Positions 17,681 to 27,110 of a stretch of 64,000 nt of DNA are shown piece by piece. Under the pieces are notes generated by a model that saw only the letters and a program-made list of their open reading frames with translations, was not told the origin of the DNA and did no database searches. Position numbers and translations under genes: made by a program. Source of the DNA: Candidatus Streptomyces philanthi. Lineage in GTDB: Bacteria; Actinomycetota; Actinomycetes; Streptomycetales; Streptomycetaceae. How positions within the stretch are numbered: position 1 is the first letter of the stretch; each line of letters starts with the position of its first letter. The DNA lies in NCBI GenBank assembly GCA_018114805.1, contig CP073042.1, forward strand, positions 3,596,001 through 3,660,000, in the 5' to 3' direction.

Positions 17681-18250
17681 TCAGCCCTCGCCGCGGGGCA
17701 GTTGGAACAGGGCCCAGACGACCTTGCCGCGCAGCGTGCCCGCCAGCGGGTGCCAGCCCCAACTGTCGCTGAACGACTCGACCAGGTAGAGCCCGCGGCC
17801 TGACTCGGCCGCCCCGTTCAGCTCGGGGAACAGGGCCGTGTCGCCGGTGACCGGGCTGACCTCGCTCGGGTCGCGCACCGCGCACACCAGCCGCGAGGTC
17901 CAGCGCATGAGGTGCAGCCGCACGGCCGGTTCGACACCGGCCATGGGGCCGCCCCCGTTCCCGGCCCCATGGCCTGCTTCTGGGCGGGACCCGACGCTCT
18001 CGCGGTCCTCGCCGGGCAGCGCGTGCCGCAGCGCGTTGGTGACCAGCTCCGACACGACCAGTGCCACGTCGTCGAAGAGCTGGGCCAGGTCCCAGCCGTG
18101 CAGGGTGGCGCGGGTGAACTCACGAGCGCCCTTGACGGCGTCGTAACGGGCTGCCAGCGCGCAGGACGCGGAGTTGGAGAGGGCCGAGGGGTCGATGGGG
18201 GGTAGGCCCTGCCATAACGGCTCGACGATGGTCGAGCCGTTGATCCCCAT
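17681..18250 (-). CDS. HATPase-domain protein, anti-sigma-factor kinase-like
   Basis: 189 residues with a GHKL ATPase fold. The N box is VVSELVTNALRHA, and the G1/G2 region reads VRDPSEVSP...GRGLYLVESFSDSWGW. Stand-alone RsbW/SpoIIAB-like ATPases bind sigma or anti-anti-sigma factors, and in streptomycetes they accompany WhiJ-like XRE/DUF397 genes. The ATG at 18250 was chosen over an upstream extension that would read through the shared promoter region. It is divergent from the XRE gene. Confidence 0.85.
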   Translation of the reverse strand: MGINGSTIVEPLWQGLPPIDPSALSNSASCALAARYDAVKGAREFTRATLHGWDLAQLFDDVALVVSELVTNALRHALPGEDRESVGSRPEAGHGAGNGGGPMAGVEPAVRLHLMRWTSRLVCAVRDPSEVSPVTGDTALFPELNGAAESGRGLYLVESFSDSWGWHPLAGTLRGKVVWALFQLPRGEG

Positions 18251-18556
18251 GCGAGGCACTCCTGGCATTCGTGGCCGTGACGACCCTGGCTGGATCTGCA
18301 AACAGCGTGCACGTGCGCGAGTTGACAGGATTCCCAATGTCCGGACCAGATGCAAGGGCAGATGCACGTGCACGTGGCCGGTTTGCTACGAACTGGGCTT
18401 GTTGGCGCGGAATTCTTCCCAAGGTCACTTGCGTCCATCTCACATCTGGGTAATGAGATGCGCACTCAACGGAGCCTAGAAGTGGCAGACTTCGCGGCCG
18501 AGGGTCCGTGGGGGCGTGCCCGGGCGGGTACGGAACGTACAGGGAGAGTCACGGAA
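18251..18556. promoter_or_regulatory. Divergent promoter region with GCACGTGC boxes
   Basis: The 306-bp space between the HATPase and XRE genes is less GC-rich than its surroundings. The 8-bp palindrome GCACGTGC occurs at 18309-18316 and 18364-18371, the second partly repeated (GCACGTGG, 18370-18377). TTGACA at 18322-18327 is a possible -35. These may be operators for the XRE regulator. Confidence 0.4.
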
Positions 18557-19420
18557 ATGGCCACAAGTGAGTCGAGTGGATCGGTGGTGCGCCGCATCCT
18601 CCTGGGCTCTCAGCTCCGACGACTCCGCGAATCGCGTGGCATCACGCGTGAGGCGGCTGGTTATTCGATCCGTGCTTCCGAGTCCAAGATCAGCCGCATG
18701 GAGTTGGGCAGGGTGAGCTTCAAGGCACGTGACGTCGAGGACCTGCTCACGCTCTACGGGGTCGCGGACGAGGCGGAACGCTCGGCGCTGCTTGGACTCG
18801 CCCGGGAGCCCAATGTGGCGGGTTGGTGGCACAGCTACGGCGACGTACTGCCCTGCTGGTTCCAGACGTACGTCGGCCTTGAGGGCGCCGCTTCCTATAT
18901 CGGCGTCTACGAGGTGCAGTTCGTCCATGGCCTGTTGCAGACCGAGGACTACGCGCACGCCGTCGTCGCCCGGGGCCAGCGCGACGCGTGCGCGAGCGAG
19001 GTGGACCGGCGGGTGGCGCTCCGCCTGGAGCGGCAGAAGCTGCTGGTCTCTGAGCGGGCCCCGGAGTTCCACGCCGTGCTGGACGAGGCGGCGCTGCACC
19101 GGTCCTACGGTGACGCGGCGGTGATGCGCGCCCAACTGCGGCACCTGCTGGAACTGTCCGAGCAGCCGAACGTCACGCTCCAGGTCATGCCGTTCAGTTT
19201 CGGTGGCCATTCCGGCGAGAGCAGGGCCTTCACGATGCTCCGCTTTCCGGAACCCGACCTGCCGGACATCGTTTATCTGGAACAACTCACCAGCGCGCTC
19301 TACCTCGACAAGCGCGAGGAGGTCACGCAATACGAGCCGGCGATGGAGCGGCCGCGGTCGGACAGCTTGTCTCCGGCCAAATCCCGGGATTTGCTGAGGG
19401 CCCGTCTCCAATTGCTGTGA
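18557..19420 (+). CDS. XRE-family regulator, HTH + DUF5753 (WhiJ-like)
   Basis: 287 residues. The N-terminal helix-turn-helix reads LGSQLRRLRESRGITREAAGYSIRASESKISRMELGR, split here over its two halves. The DUF5753 C-terminal domain has WFQTYVGLEGAASYIGVYE, FVHGLLQTEDYA, LDEAALHRSYG and VTLQVMPFSFGGHSG. WhiJ-type proteins repress development-related genes in Streptomyces. The ATG at 18557 is supported by homologous length; the longer frame upstream covers the promoter. Intact. Confidence 0.9.
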   Translation: MATSESSGSVVRRILLGSQLRRLRESRGITREAAGYSIRASESKISRMELGRVSFKARDVEDLLTLYGVADEAERSALLGLAREPNVAGWWHSYGDVLPCWFQTYVGLEGAASYIGVYEVQFVHGLLQTEDYAHAVVARGQRDACASEVDRRVALRLERQKLLVSERAPEFHAVLDEAALHRSYGDAAVMRAQLRHLLELSEQPNVTLQVMPFSFGGHSGESRAFTMLRFPEPDLPDIVYLEQLTSALYLDKREEVTQYEPAMERPRSDSLSPAKSRDLLRARLQLL

Positions 19421-19506
19421 GCCCTCACTACGATGACGGACCATCAGGAGACCCCGCCCAGCCCCCGGGTGGCCAGCCGCCTCCCGGCCTTCAGATAAGG
19501 GATGGC

Positions 19507-20958
19507 ATGTCCTATCTTCTCCGAGTTGGCCTATCAGTACATCGACGGTGAGTGGCGGGTCGGGAGCGGCTCGTGGGACATCGTGGACTTCGATCCGTAC
19601 AAAGGGGAGAAGCTCGCCTCGATCACCGTCGCCACGGTCGAGGAGATCGACCAGGCGTACCGCGCCGCCGAACGGGCGCAGCGCGGATGGGCCGAGCTCA
19701 ACCCGTACGCCAGGCGCCAGGTGTTCGAGCGGGCGCTGCGCATCGTCGAGGACCGCGAGGCCGAGGCGATGACGGCGGAGGTCGGTGGCACGCAGGCCAA
19801 GGCCGGGTTCGAACTCCACATCGTGAAGGAGTTCCTGCGCGAGGCGATCCAGCTCGCGCTGCGGCCCGAGGGACGCATCCTGCCCTCGCCCATCGACGGC
19901 AAGGAGAACCGCGTCTACCGGGAGCTGGTCGGCGTCGTCGGCGTCGTCAGCCCCTTCAACTTCCCCTTCCTGACTCTCGATCAAGTCGGTGGCGGCGGCC
20001 ATCGCGCTCGGCAACGCGGTCGTGCTCAAGCCGCACCAGAACACCCCGGTGTGCGGCGGCGGGCTGGTCGCCAAGGTCTTCGAGGACGCCGGGCTGCCGG
20101 CCGGCGTGCTCAACGTCGTGATCACGGACATCGCCGAGATCGGCGACGCGCTCATCGAGCACCCGGTGCCCAAGGTGATCTCCTTCACCGGCTCCGACAA
20201 GGTCGGCCGGCAAGTGGCCACCGTCGCCGCGGCCGGCTTCAAGCGCACCGTGCTGGAGCTGGGCGGCGACAGCGCGATGATCGTGCTGGACGACGCGGAC
20301 GTGGACTACGCGGTGGACGCCGCGGTCGTCAGCCGCTTCGCGCACCAGGGGCAGATCTGTACGGCCGCCAACCGGGTGCTCGTGGCCCGCTCCATCGAGC
20401 GCGAGTTCACCGAGAAGTTCGTCGCCCAGGTCAAGGCGCTCAAGGTCGGCGACCCGCGCGACCCCGAGACCCACATCGGCCCGCTGATCAACGAGGGCCA
20501 GGCCGAGGCGATCGGCGGCATGGTGGAGCAGATCGTCGCCGACGGGGCGACCGCCCTGGTGCGTGGCACCGTCGAGGGCACGATGGTCGGCCCGACCGTG
20601 CTCACCGACGTCAACCCCGACTCGGCGGTGTACGTGCAGGAGTTCTTCGGCCCCGTGGTGATGCTGATCCCCTTCGACGGCGAGGAGGAGGCGCTGCGCA
20701 TCGCCAACGAGACCAGCTACGGGGCTGAGCGGCGCCGTGCACACCGGCGACATCGAGCGCGGCGTGCCGCTGGCCCGCAAGGTGCGTACCGGAATGATCC
20801 ACGTCAACGACGGCACCGTGCACGACGAGCCGATCGTCCCGTTCGGCGGCGAGAAGTCCTCCGGCGTGGGGCGGTTGAACGGCGAGGCGATGGTGGACTG
20901 CTTCACCACCACGAAGTGGATCTCCATCCAGCACGGCCGCACCAGCTTCCCCTTCTGA
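19507..20958 (+). pseudogene. NAD(P)-dependent aldehyde dehydrogenase, three frameshifts
   Basis: About 483 residues of an ALDH like the benzaldehyde/aromatic-aldehyde group. The probable start is ATG 19507 (MSY), with an extra base before FSELAYQYIDGEWR. A second slip occurs near 19980 after SPFNFPFL. A third is an extra G in GGGG near 20720 before LSGAVHTGDIERG. Functional elements survive: GNAVVLKPHQNTP, ISFTGSDKVGR, LELGGDSAMIVLDDAD, catalytic Cys in HQGQICTAANR, and the C-terminal IVPFGGEKSSGVGR. It would oxidise an aldehyde to an acid if repaired. Confidence 0.9.
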
Positions 20959-21235
20959 CCCGCCCCGGTGCGCCGGCCCCGTCCCGCACCGCCCGCGCCC
21001 GACGGCCCCACCCGCATCCCCCGCCCCGCCCGGGCTCTGGTCCCGGCGGGGCTGTCGCGTTCCGTGGGGCGGGGGGCGGCCGGTGCGTGGGGTGGGCGGA
21101 GGGCCGGCCGGGGGACGGTTGGAGGGGTGTTCCGGGACACGTCCGCTTGCGGACAGAACCTGTCCGCAATGCTGCGTAGCGTGTTCTTCAGCGAGGCCGG
21201 GGGAACGCGCCGGCCCCACCGGAGAGGCGGACCCC

Positions 21236-21781
21236 ATGCCCACTTTCGTAGACGCCGAGCCCCGCGGCGACGAGCGCGCCGCACTGCTGAACTACCTCGC
21301 CGCCCAGCGCGGCGGCATCCGGCGGGCCCTGCTCGGGCTCACCGACGAGCAGGCGACCCAGAAGCCGACGGTGAGCGAACTGTCGCTGTTCGGCCTGCTC
21401 AAGCACGTGGCCGAGGTGGAGCAGGGCTGCATCATGGGCACGCTCGCCGGGCGTCCGGAGGAGACCGTGCTGCGGACGTACGAGACCTGGCACGAGTCCT
21501 TCGAGCGGGTCGGCGAGGAGACGGTGGCCGGCCTGCTCGCGTACTACGAGAAGGTCGCCCGGCAGACCGAGGAGTACGTGAACTCGCTCCCCGACCTGGA
21601 CGTCGTCGTCACGTTGCCGGAGGCGCCCTGGTACCCGCAGGACCGGGACCGCTCCGCGCGCTGGATCCTGCTGACCATGATCCAGGAGGTGGCCCGGTAC
21701 GCGGGGCACGCGATCCGGGAGGCGATCGACGGGAAGACCGCGTTCGTGCTGGTGGACGAGGCGGGGGACGGCGTGGTGTGA
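21236..21781 (+). CDS. DinB-family (DUF664-type) protein
   Basis: 181 residues, a four-helix metal-binding fold: ALLNYLAAQRGGIRRALLGLTDEQATQKP, FGLLKHVAEVEQ with a metal-type His, DRSARWILLTMIQEVARYAGHAIREAIDG with the last His. Actinobacterial members are often mycothiol- or thiol-dependent S-transferases, but that cannot be assigned here. GGAGAGG precedes the ATG. Intact and monocistronic. Confidence 0.85.
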   Translation: MPTFVDAEPRGDERAALLNYLAAQRGGIRRALLGLTDEQATQKPTVSELSLFGLLKHVAEVEQGCIMGTLAGRPEETVLRTYETWHESFERVGEETVAGLLAYYEKVARQTEEYVNSLPDLDVVVTLPEAPWYPQDRDRSARWILLTMIQEVARYAGHAIREAIDGKTAFVLVDEAGDGVV

Positions 21782-21873
21782 GCCGCGTGCCCGCACCCGG
21801 CGGGCCCCGCACCCCTCGCGTACGGGACGCCCGCCCGCGCCGGGGCCGGCCCGGCCGGTCACCGGGGGGCGAA

Positions 21874-22671
21874 CTAGGCCGGTCCGGCGCCCGGTTCGCC
21901 GCCGAGTTCCTCGCGCAGTTCGGCGGCCCGGCGCAGCGCGTCGCGCACGCCGGCCCGCTCCTCGGCCGTGAGCGCCACGCCCTCGGCCCGATGGAGCGAC
22001 TCCGCGCCCCGCTCCGGCTCGTCCAGCCGGATCGCGAGGTCGGCGCGGAGCACCAGCGTGGCCACCCACTCCGGCGCTGTCGGGCGCTCACCGGCCGCGT
22101 CGGCGCCCGGCTCCCCGGCCGTCTCGGCGCCCGGCTCCCCGGGCGCGGCGGCCTCCGCCCTGGCCAGCGCCCGGTCGAGCACGCGTGCCGCCTGCCGGTG
22201 GTCGCCCTTGGCGTCGCCGAGCAGCGCCGCCAGGTGCAGCGCGCGGGCGAACGCCCCGTCCGGTCGCGGCCCGTGCTCCAGGCTCTCGCCGGTCGGCTGG
22301 CCGATCCGCAGGCAGTTGCTGCCGGGGTCGGTCACCAGGAACTGCCGCACGCCGTACGTGGTGTCCCGTAGCGGCCCGATCCGCGGGATCCCGCGCGTGG
22401 GCACCCTGCCGTACGCTGCCCGCAGGCCGGCGCGGAACGCGCCGTGCAGCTCGTCCACGGCGTCGGTGGAGATCAGGCAGGTGCTGTAGGAGGCGGCCGG
22501 GTCGTGCCGGCGCATCCCGAAGAAGTGCAGCGCTATCGCGCCGCGTTGGACCACCGCGTACGGGTTGGGGCTGGTCTGCTCGAAGGCGACCTCGAAGCCG
22601 AGGGCGCGGTAGAAGGCGAGGGTCTCCGGGATCGAGCGGCACGGGAACACGGGCGTGGTCGTCTCCGTCAT
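21874..22671 (-). CDS. VOC-superfamily (glyoxalase/bleomycin-resistance-like) protein with a helical C-terminal extension
   Basis: 265 residues. Residues 1-130 form a VOC domain: PCRSIPETLAFYRALGFEVAFEQ, ALHFFGMRRHDP, and RQFLVTDPGSNCLRIGQP. The remaining half is Ala/Glu-rich and helical (LLGDAKGDHRQAARVLDRALARAEA) and looks like a TPR-type extension. The start at 22671 (MTETTTPV) was preferred; a GTG 30 bases upstream is possible. It is divergent from the PadR gene and shares its operator region, so PadR may control it. Confidence 0.8.
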   Translation of the reverse strand: MTETTTPVFPCRSIPETLAFYRALGFEVAFEQTSPNPYAVVQRGAIALHFFGMRRHDPAASYSTCLISTDAVDELHGAFRAGLRAAYGRVPTRGIPRIGPLRDTTYGVRQFLVTDPGSNCLRIGQPTGESLEHGPRPDGAFARALHLAALLGDAKGDHRQAARVLDRALARAEAAAPGEPGAETAGEPGADAAGERPTAPEWVATLVLRADLAIRLDEPERGAESLHRAEGVALTAEERAGVRDALRRAAELREELGGEPGAGPA

Positions 22672-22704
22672 GGCGGCGAGCTTGTCAGCCAGAAGTGTCA
22701 CTAG

Positions 22705-22714
22705 TCAAAATTGA
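22705..22714. promoter_or_regulatory. PadR operator candidate, site 1
   Basis: TCAAAATTGA sits in the VOC/padR intergenic space. The TCAA-NN-TTGA core is the same as in the two sites before the ABC transporter operon. Confidence 0.65.
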
Positions 22715-22790
22715 ATAGCCATCCGGCGGCCATCTAATCTTGGTGTTGACAAGCGGGCGTGTGTGTGGCGTGGAGATGGGGTGGCGGGCG

Positions 22791-23453
22791 ATGTCGGCGA
22801 TGCGGTTACTGGTGCTCGGGGCGGTGCGGCAGCGCGGGCGCGCGCACGGCTACATGGTGCGCAACGACCTGGAGTTCTTGGGCGCGCACGAGTGGTCCAA
22901 CGCCAAGCCCGGGTCGATCTACCACGCGCTCAAGCAGATGGCCAAGCAGGGCCTGCTGTTCGCCCACGACGTCGCGCCGAGCACGGCGGGCGGTCCGCCG
23001 CGCACCGAGTACGAGCTGACCGACAAGGGCGAGGAGGTCTTCTTCGCCCTGCTCAGGGAGGCGCTGTCGAGCTGGAACCCCAAGCTCGACGTGCTCAGCG
23101 CGGGCGTCGGGTTCATCGTGGACCTGCCGCGCGACGAGGCGATCGCCCTCCTGCGGCAGCGCCTGAAGGGCCTGGAGGACTGGCACGAGACGGTGACGGA
23201 CGCGTGCGTGCCGGACGAGGGCGCCGAGTCGATCGGGCACATCGCGGAGATCATGGAGCTGTGGCTGTCCGCCGTGGACAGCGGCGCGGCCTGGACGCGC
23301 GCCCTGATCGAGCGGCTTGAGGGTGGCGCGTACGTCATGGCGGGCGAGGGCGAGCCGTTCCGCGCCGTGCTCCCGGAGGGCGTCGAGAACCCGTACGGCA
23401 CGGTCCCGCACCCGGGCGACGCTGCGGCGGGCGGCCCGCAGCGTAGCGAGTAG
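22791..23453 (+). CDS. PadR-family transcriptional regulator
   Basis: 220 residues. The winged helix reads MSAMRLLVLGAVRQRGRAHGYMVRNDLEF and AKPGSIYHALKQMAKQGLL, with the wing in PPRTEYELTDKGEEVF. The C-terminal helical dimerisation half follows. ATG 22791 was chosen because PadR proteins start right at this hydrophobic segment. It is immediately upstream of a drug-type ABC transporter and flanked by three TCAANNTTGA sites, the standard arrangement of a PadR repressor with its efflux pump. Intact. Confidence 0.9.
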   Translation: MSAMRLLVLGAVRQRGRAHGYMVRNDLEFLGAHEWSNAKPGSIYHALKQMAKQGLLFAHDVAPSTAGGPPRTEYELTDKGEEVFFALLREALSSWNPKLDVLSAGVGFIVDLPRDEAIALLRQRLKGLEDWHETVTDACVPDEGAESIGHIAEIMELWLSAVDSGAAWTRALIERLEGGAYVMAGEGEPFRAVLPEGVENPYGTVPHPGDAAAGGPQRSE

Positions 23454-23498
23454 CCTCCGGGCGCTCCTCCGGGCGGGGCGGGGTCGCGGGTCGAGTAA

Positions 23499-23556
23499 TC
23501 AAGTTTGACTAACCGCGCAGGCGGGCAGTACCTTCTGCGCTCCTAATCAAACTTGA
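23499..23556. promoter_or_regulatory. PadR operator candidates, sites 2 and 3
   Basis: TCAAGTTTGA (23499-23508) and TCAAACTTGA (23547-23556) lie 48 bp apart in front of the ABC genes. Both are flanked by AA and CTA, giving AATCAANNTTGACTA. Confidence 0.75.
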
Positions 23557-23610
23557 CTACTGGGCTGCGGGGCGGTGGCGCCCCGTGGTCGGCGGCTGGA
23601 GGGGAAGGCA

Positions 23611-24653
23611 TTGGCTGACCACGATCACGCCATCGTCGCGAGGGATTGGAGAAGCGGTACGGGAAGCACCGGGCCCTGGACGGCCTCGACCTGGTGGTGC
23701 CGCGCGGCACCGTACGCGGTGTGCTCGGCCCGAACGGCGCCGGCAAGACGACCAGCGTGCGGGTGCTCGCGACGCTGCTGCGGGCCGACGGCGGGCGGGC
23801 CCGCGTCGCCGGGTTCGACGTGGCGACCCACCCCGACGAGGTGCGGTACCGGATCGGGCTGCTCGGGCAACACGCTGCGGTGGACGAGGGGTTGAGCGGC
23901 TTCCAGAACCTGGAGATGTTCGGCAGGCTCTACCACCTTGGGGCTTCCCGGGCCCGGCGGCGGGTGGGCGAGCTGCTGGAGCAGTTCGGCCTGGCCGGGA
24001 CCGGCAAGAAGGCCATCAAGCAGTACAGCGGCGGCATGCGGCGCCGGCTCGACCTCGCGGCCGGGCTCATCATGCGCCCCCAGGTCCTCTTCCTGGACGA
24101 GCCCACCACCGTGCTCGACCCCCGGGGGCGGCGCGAGGTGTGGAACGCGGTGCGCTCGCTGGTCGGCGACGGCACGACGGTGCTGCTCACCACCCAGTAC
24201 CTGGAGGAGGCCGACCAACTCGCCGACCGCATCACGGTCGTCGGCCAGGGCCGCGCCATCGCCGAGGGCACCGCGGACGAGCTGAAGTCGACCATCGGCG
24301 GGGACCGGATCGACATGGTGCTGCACCACGCGGCCGACCTCCCGGCCGCCGCGTCCGTCCTCGGCATGGCGGCGCGCGCGAACGGCGTCGAGACCGACGA
24401 GGACGCGCTGCGCGTCAGCGCCCCCGTCGCGGACCGGGTGGCGGCGCTGACCGAGACCGTACGGGCGCTGGCCGCGGCCGGCATCGAGGCCAGGGACATC
24501 GCGCTGCGCCGCCCCACCCTCGACGAGGTCTTCCTGCACCTGACGGGCGCGCGCCCGGACGAGGAGGGCGCCCGGACGGAGCGGGTCGGCGCCCCGGCGG
24601 GGGCCGCGGCGGGCGAGCGGGGCGTACGGAACGAGCGGGAGGCGGCGGAATGA
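23611..24653 (+). pseudogene. Daunorubicin-type ABC transporter ATPase (DrrA-like), frameshift at the N-terminus
   Basis: An ABC ATPase of about 345 residues. Walker A is GPNGAGKT, the signature is QYSGGMRRRLDLA, Walker B is PQVLFLDEPTT, and the H-loop region has TTQYLEEADQL; the usual Gly-Leu after PTT is replaced (TTVLDPRGR). The C-terminal DrrA extension ends RRPTLDEVFLHLTG. The start is probably TTG 23611 behind GGAGGGGAAGG, reading LADHDHAIVARG; a base is then lost near 23644 before LEKRYGKHRALDG. A shorter protein from TTG 23646 is possible but would lack a ribosome site. Its stop overlaps the permease start. Confidence 0.85.
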
Positions 24654-25518
24654 CGGCGACGGCGATGGACGCGCGGGGGACGGACGCGCGGGAGCTGTCC
24701 CCGCTGGCACGGCCCACCGGGCCGGCGGGGCGGCTCGGCTGGGCGCTGACCGACTCCTGGACGATGACCCGGCGCGAGCCTGGCCCACTGGGCCCGGCAG
24801 CCGGTGCGACTCGTGGTGGGGCTGGTCTTCCCGGTGATCATGCTGGTGATGTTCGCGTACTTCATCGGCGGCGGCATGCACGCCGCCGGGGGGAGGGGAC
24901 TACGAGGAGTTCCTGTTCCCCGGGATGCTCGCGCTGACCATGGTGTTTGGCATCGAGTCCACGATGGTGTCGGTCACCACGGACCTCAACAAGGGCGTGC
25001 TCGACCGCTTCCGGGCGATGCCGATGAGCAGGTCGGCGGTGCTCGTCGGGCGCAGCGCGGCCGACATGATCGAGTCACTGGTCAGCGTGTTGATGCTGCT
25101 GGTGGCGGGGTTGCTGATGGGCTGGCGCTGGCACGGCGGGTTCGCCGCCGGGCTCGCGGCGATCGGTCTGCTGCTCCTGCTGCGCTTCGCGATGCTCTGG
25201 GTGGGGACCTACCTGGGCATGGCCGCGGGGAAGCCTGAGCTGGTGCAGGCGGTACAGATCCTGGTCTCGCCCGTCGGCTTCCTGTCCAACGCGTTCACCT
25301 CGGCCGACACCATGCCGGACTGGCTGGGCGCGATCGCGGAGTGGAACCCGATGTCCGCCACCGCGACGGCCGTCCGCGACCTGTTCGACAACTCCGGCTG
25401 GGGCGGCGACTCCTGGGCTGTCGACCACGCGGGCCTGCTGGCCGTCGCCTGGCCGCTGGCGCTGATCGTGGTGTTCGCCCCGCTGGCCGTGCGGCGCTAC
25501 CAGCGCCTCGGCGGCTAG
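24650..25518 (+). pseudogene. ABC-2 type permease (DrrB-like), two frameshifts
   Basis: The membrane partner of the upstream ATPase. It starts ATG 24650 inside the ATPase stop (ATGA). Soluble N-terminus to TDSWTMTRRE, slip near 24782, then VRLVVGLVFPVIMLVMFAYFIGG, a second slip near 24895, then a long intact stretch. That stretch has MLALTMVFGIESTMVSVTTDLNKGVLDRFRAMPMSR (the conserved DxxxGxxxRFRxMPxSR element) and four or five further transmembrane segments. Expected role: PadR-controlled export of a hydrophobic drug. Confidence 0.87.
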
Positions 25519-25540
25519 CGCCGGCCGGCGCCCTGTCTCG

Positions 25541-25580
25541 CGGCCGGTGCGGCCGGGCCCGGGTCCGGCCGCACCGGCCG
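25541..25580. terminator. Bidirectional terminator between the ABC permease and wrbA
   Basis: A perfect 16-bp stem, CGGCCGGTGCGGCCGG (25541-25556) with its complement at 25565-25580 and an 8-base loop, lies between convergent genes. Confidence 0.8.
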
Positions 25581-25582
25581 GG

Positions 25583-26190
25583 TCACGCCGCGAGGCCCTG
25601 CTTGATCGCCCGGGTGAAGCGGACCACGCGCTCGGCCTGGACGCGGGCCGCCGTGCGGGCGTTGTCGTCGATGGGCGTCTCCGGGCCGCCGACGTGCGAG
25701 GTGCCGTATGGGTTGCCGTCCACGAACTTCGACGGGTCGGTGTAGCCGGGGGCGACCAGGATGCCGCCGAAGTGGTGAATGGTGGTGTAGAGCGCGAGCA
25801 GCGTGGACTCCTGGCCGCCGTGCGTGGTGGCCGACGAGGTGAAGCCGCTGTAGACCTTGTCGGCCAGCTTGCCCTGCTGCCACAGGCCGCCGAGCGTGTC
25901 GATGAACTGCTTGACTTGAGCTGCGAGGTGACGTTGCCGTACCGGGTGGGCGAGCCAAAGATCACCGCGTCGGCCCAGACCATGTCGTCGCCGGTCGCCT
26001 CGGGGATGTCGGCGGTCGCGTCCGCGTGCGCGGCCCACGCCGGGTTGGACTCGATGGCCGCGCGCGGGGCCAGCTCGGTCGCCCGGCGCAACCGTACCTC
26101 GGCGCCGGCCCGCTCCGCGCTGTCGGCGATCTCCTTCGCGAGCGCGTGGACCGTGCCGGTCGACGAGTAGTAGATGACGGCGACGTTCAT
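25583..26190 (-). pseudogene. wrbA: NAD(P)H:quinone oxidoreductase, WrbA type, frameshifted
   Basis: A flavodoxin-fold quinone reductase of about 201 residues. MNVAVIYYSSTGTVHALAKEIAD is the FMN phosphate loop, DAVIFGSPTRYGNVTSQLK is the second FMN contact, and the third is GLWQQGKLADKVYSGFTSSATTHGGQE. One base is altered after QLK (about 25915), so QFIDTLGG is read in another frame. The ending RAIKQGLAA is reached at 25583. A two-electron quinone reductase against redox stress. Confidence 0.9.
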
Positions 26191-26930
26191 GGATGCGGGT
26201 GTGCCCATGGCGTGCTGCTCCCTCGGGTCTGCTCTCCCTTGCCGCGAGTAGATAATACGGGCATATTGCCGCGCGGGCTCGCTGCTGCGCGTGCCGGGCG
26301 ACACGTGGCAGGCGTACGGCTGACGCGCGGCGAGCGTACGGCCCACGCGGGCGGGCGGATGTGGGCGATGGCGCGGCAGAGCCACGCCCGTTGGGGCGGG
26401 GACAGGTGCGGCAGCGCGCCGGCGAAGTCCAGCTCGTCGTTGGGACGCGGCGCGGCGGCCTTGTAGTAGAGCTGCGCCTCGGGGGCGAGGTACGGGACGC
26501 CGGTCGAGGTGCGGCGGCCGAGCGCCGCCAACGGCAGGCGCACCCCGGGGTCGCGCCGGGAGGTCCACGTCTCGCCCACCGCCTCGTCGAGCATGAGCTG
26601 GACGCGCCAGGGCTCCGCCGGCCTCGGCCGGCACCAGACGTCGTGGACCGAGCCGGGCAGCAGCTCGCCCGGCGCCCAGCGCCGCAGCGTGCCCGGCGGG
26701 TCGGCGGCCCACCACTCCCAGCCGGCCAGCGCGCGCTGCGCCGCGAGCTGGTCCCGGCGCAGCAGCAGGACGTCGATGTCGGCGTGGTCCCGGACGGTGT
26801 GCCCGGCCACCAGCTCAATGGCGTACCCGCCGGCGATCCACCACGGCGTCGACACGCCGGCGAACCGGCGCGCGACGGCCGCCGGCGTCTCCGGTTCCCA
26901 CGGGCCCCACGGGGTCTCGGTACGCACCAT
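26187..26930 (-). CDS. Nucleotidyltransferase-fold protein, ANT(2'')-like
   Basis: 247 residues as read. The N-terminal half is an aminoglycoside-2''-adenylyltransferase-like fold: WWIAGGYAIELVAGH and the metal DxD in DHADIDVLLLRRDQLAAQRAL, then EAQLYYKAAAPRPNDELDFAGALPHL. Such chromosomal homologues are common in streptomycetes and mostly of unknown substrate; resistance is not implied. The tail beyond about 26330 is low-complexity and runs into the wrbA start (ATGA overlap), so the natural end may be earlier. Confidence 0.7.
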   Translation of the reverse strand: MVRTETPWGPWEPETPAAVARRFAGVSTPWWIAGGYAIELVAGHTVRDHADIDVLLLRRDQLAAQRALAGWEWWAADPPGTLRRWAPGELLPGSVHDVWCRPRPAEPWRVQLMLDEAVGETWTSRRDPGVRLPLAALGRRTSTGVPYLAPEAQLYYKAAAPRPNDELDFAGALPHLSPPQRAWLCRAIAHIRPPAWAVRSPRVSRTPATCRPARAAASPRGNMPVLSTRGKGEQTRGSSTPWAHPHP

Positions 26931-27110
26931 GGCCCCATCCTCGCGCGGGCCCGGGCCGATCCGGGTATGGGGCCGGGCCGGCCTCGCGCAGGCTCGGATC
27001 GTTCCTCACGGGGGTCGGCCCGAGTGGGCGTGCGCCCCCGGCTGGCTGGGACGAGGCCGCCGGGGACGGCCGGGGCGGCGCGCGCCGGGTGACCGCCTAT
27101 CGTGGATGGC

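Noticed and set aside
26187..26930. Aminoglycoside resistance gene
   Set aside because: Only the nucleotidyltransferase fold and DxD are visible; chromosomal homologues of this type usually have no proven resistance role.
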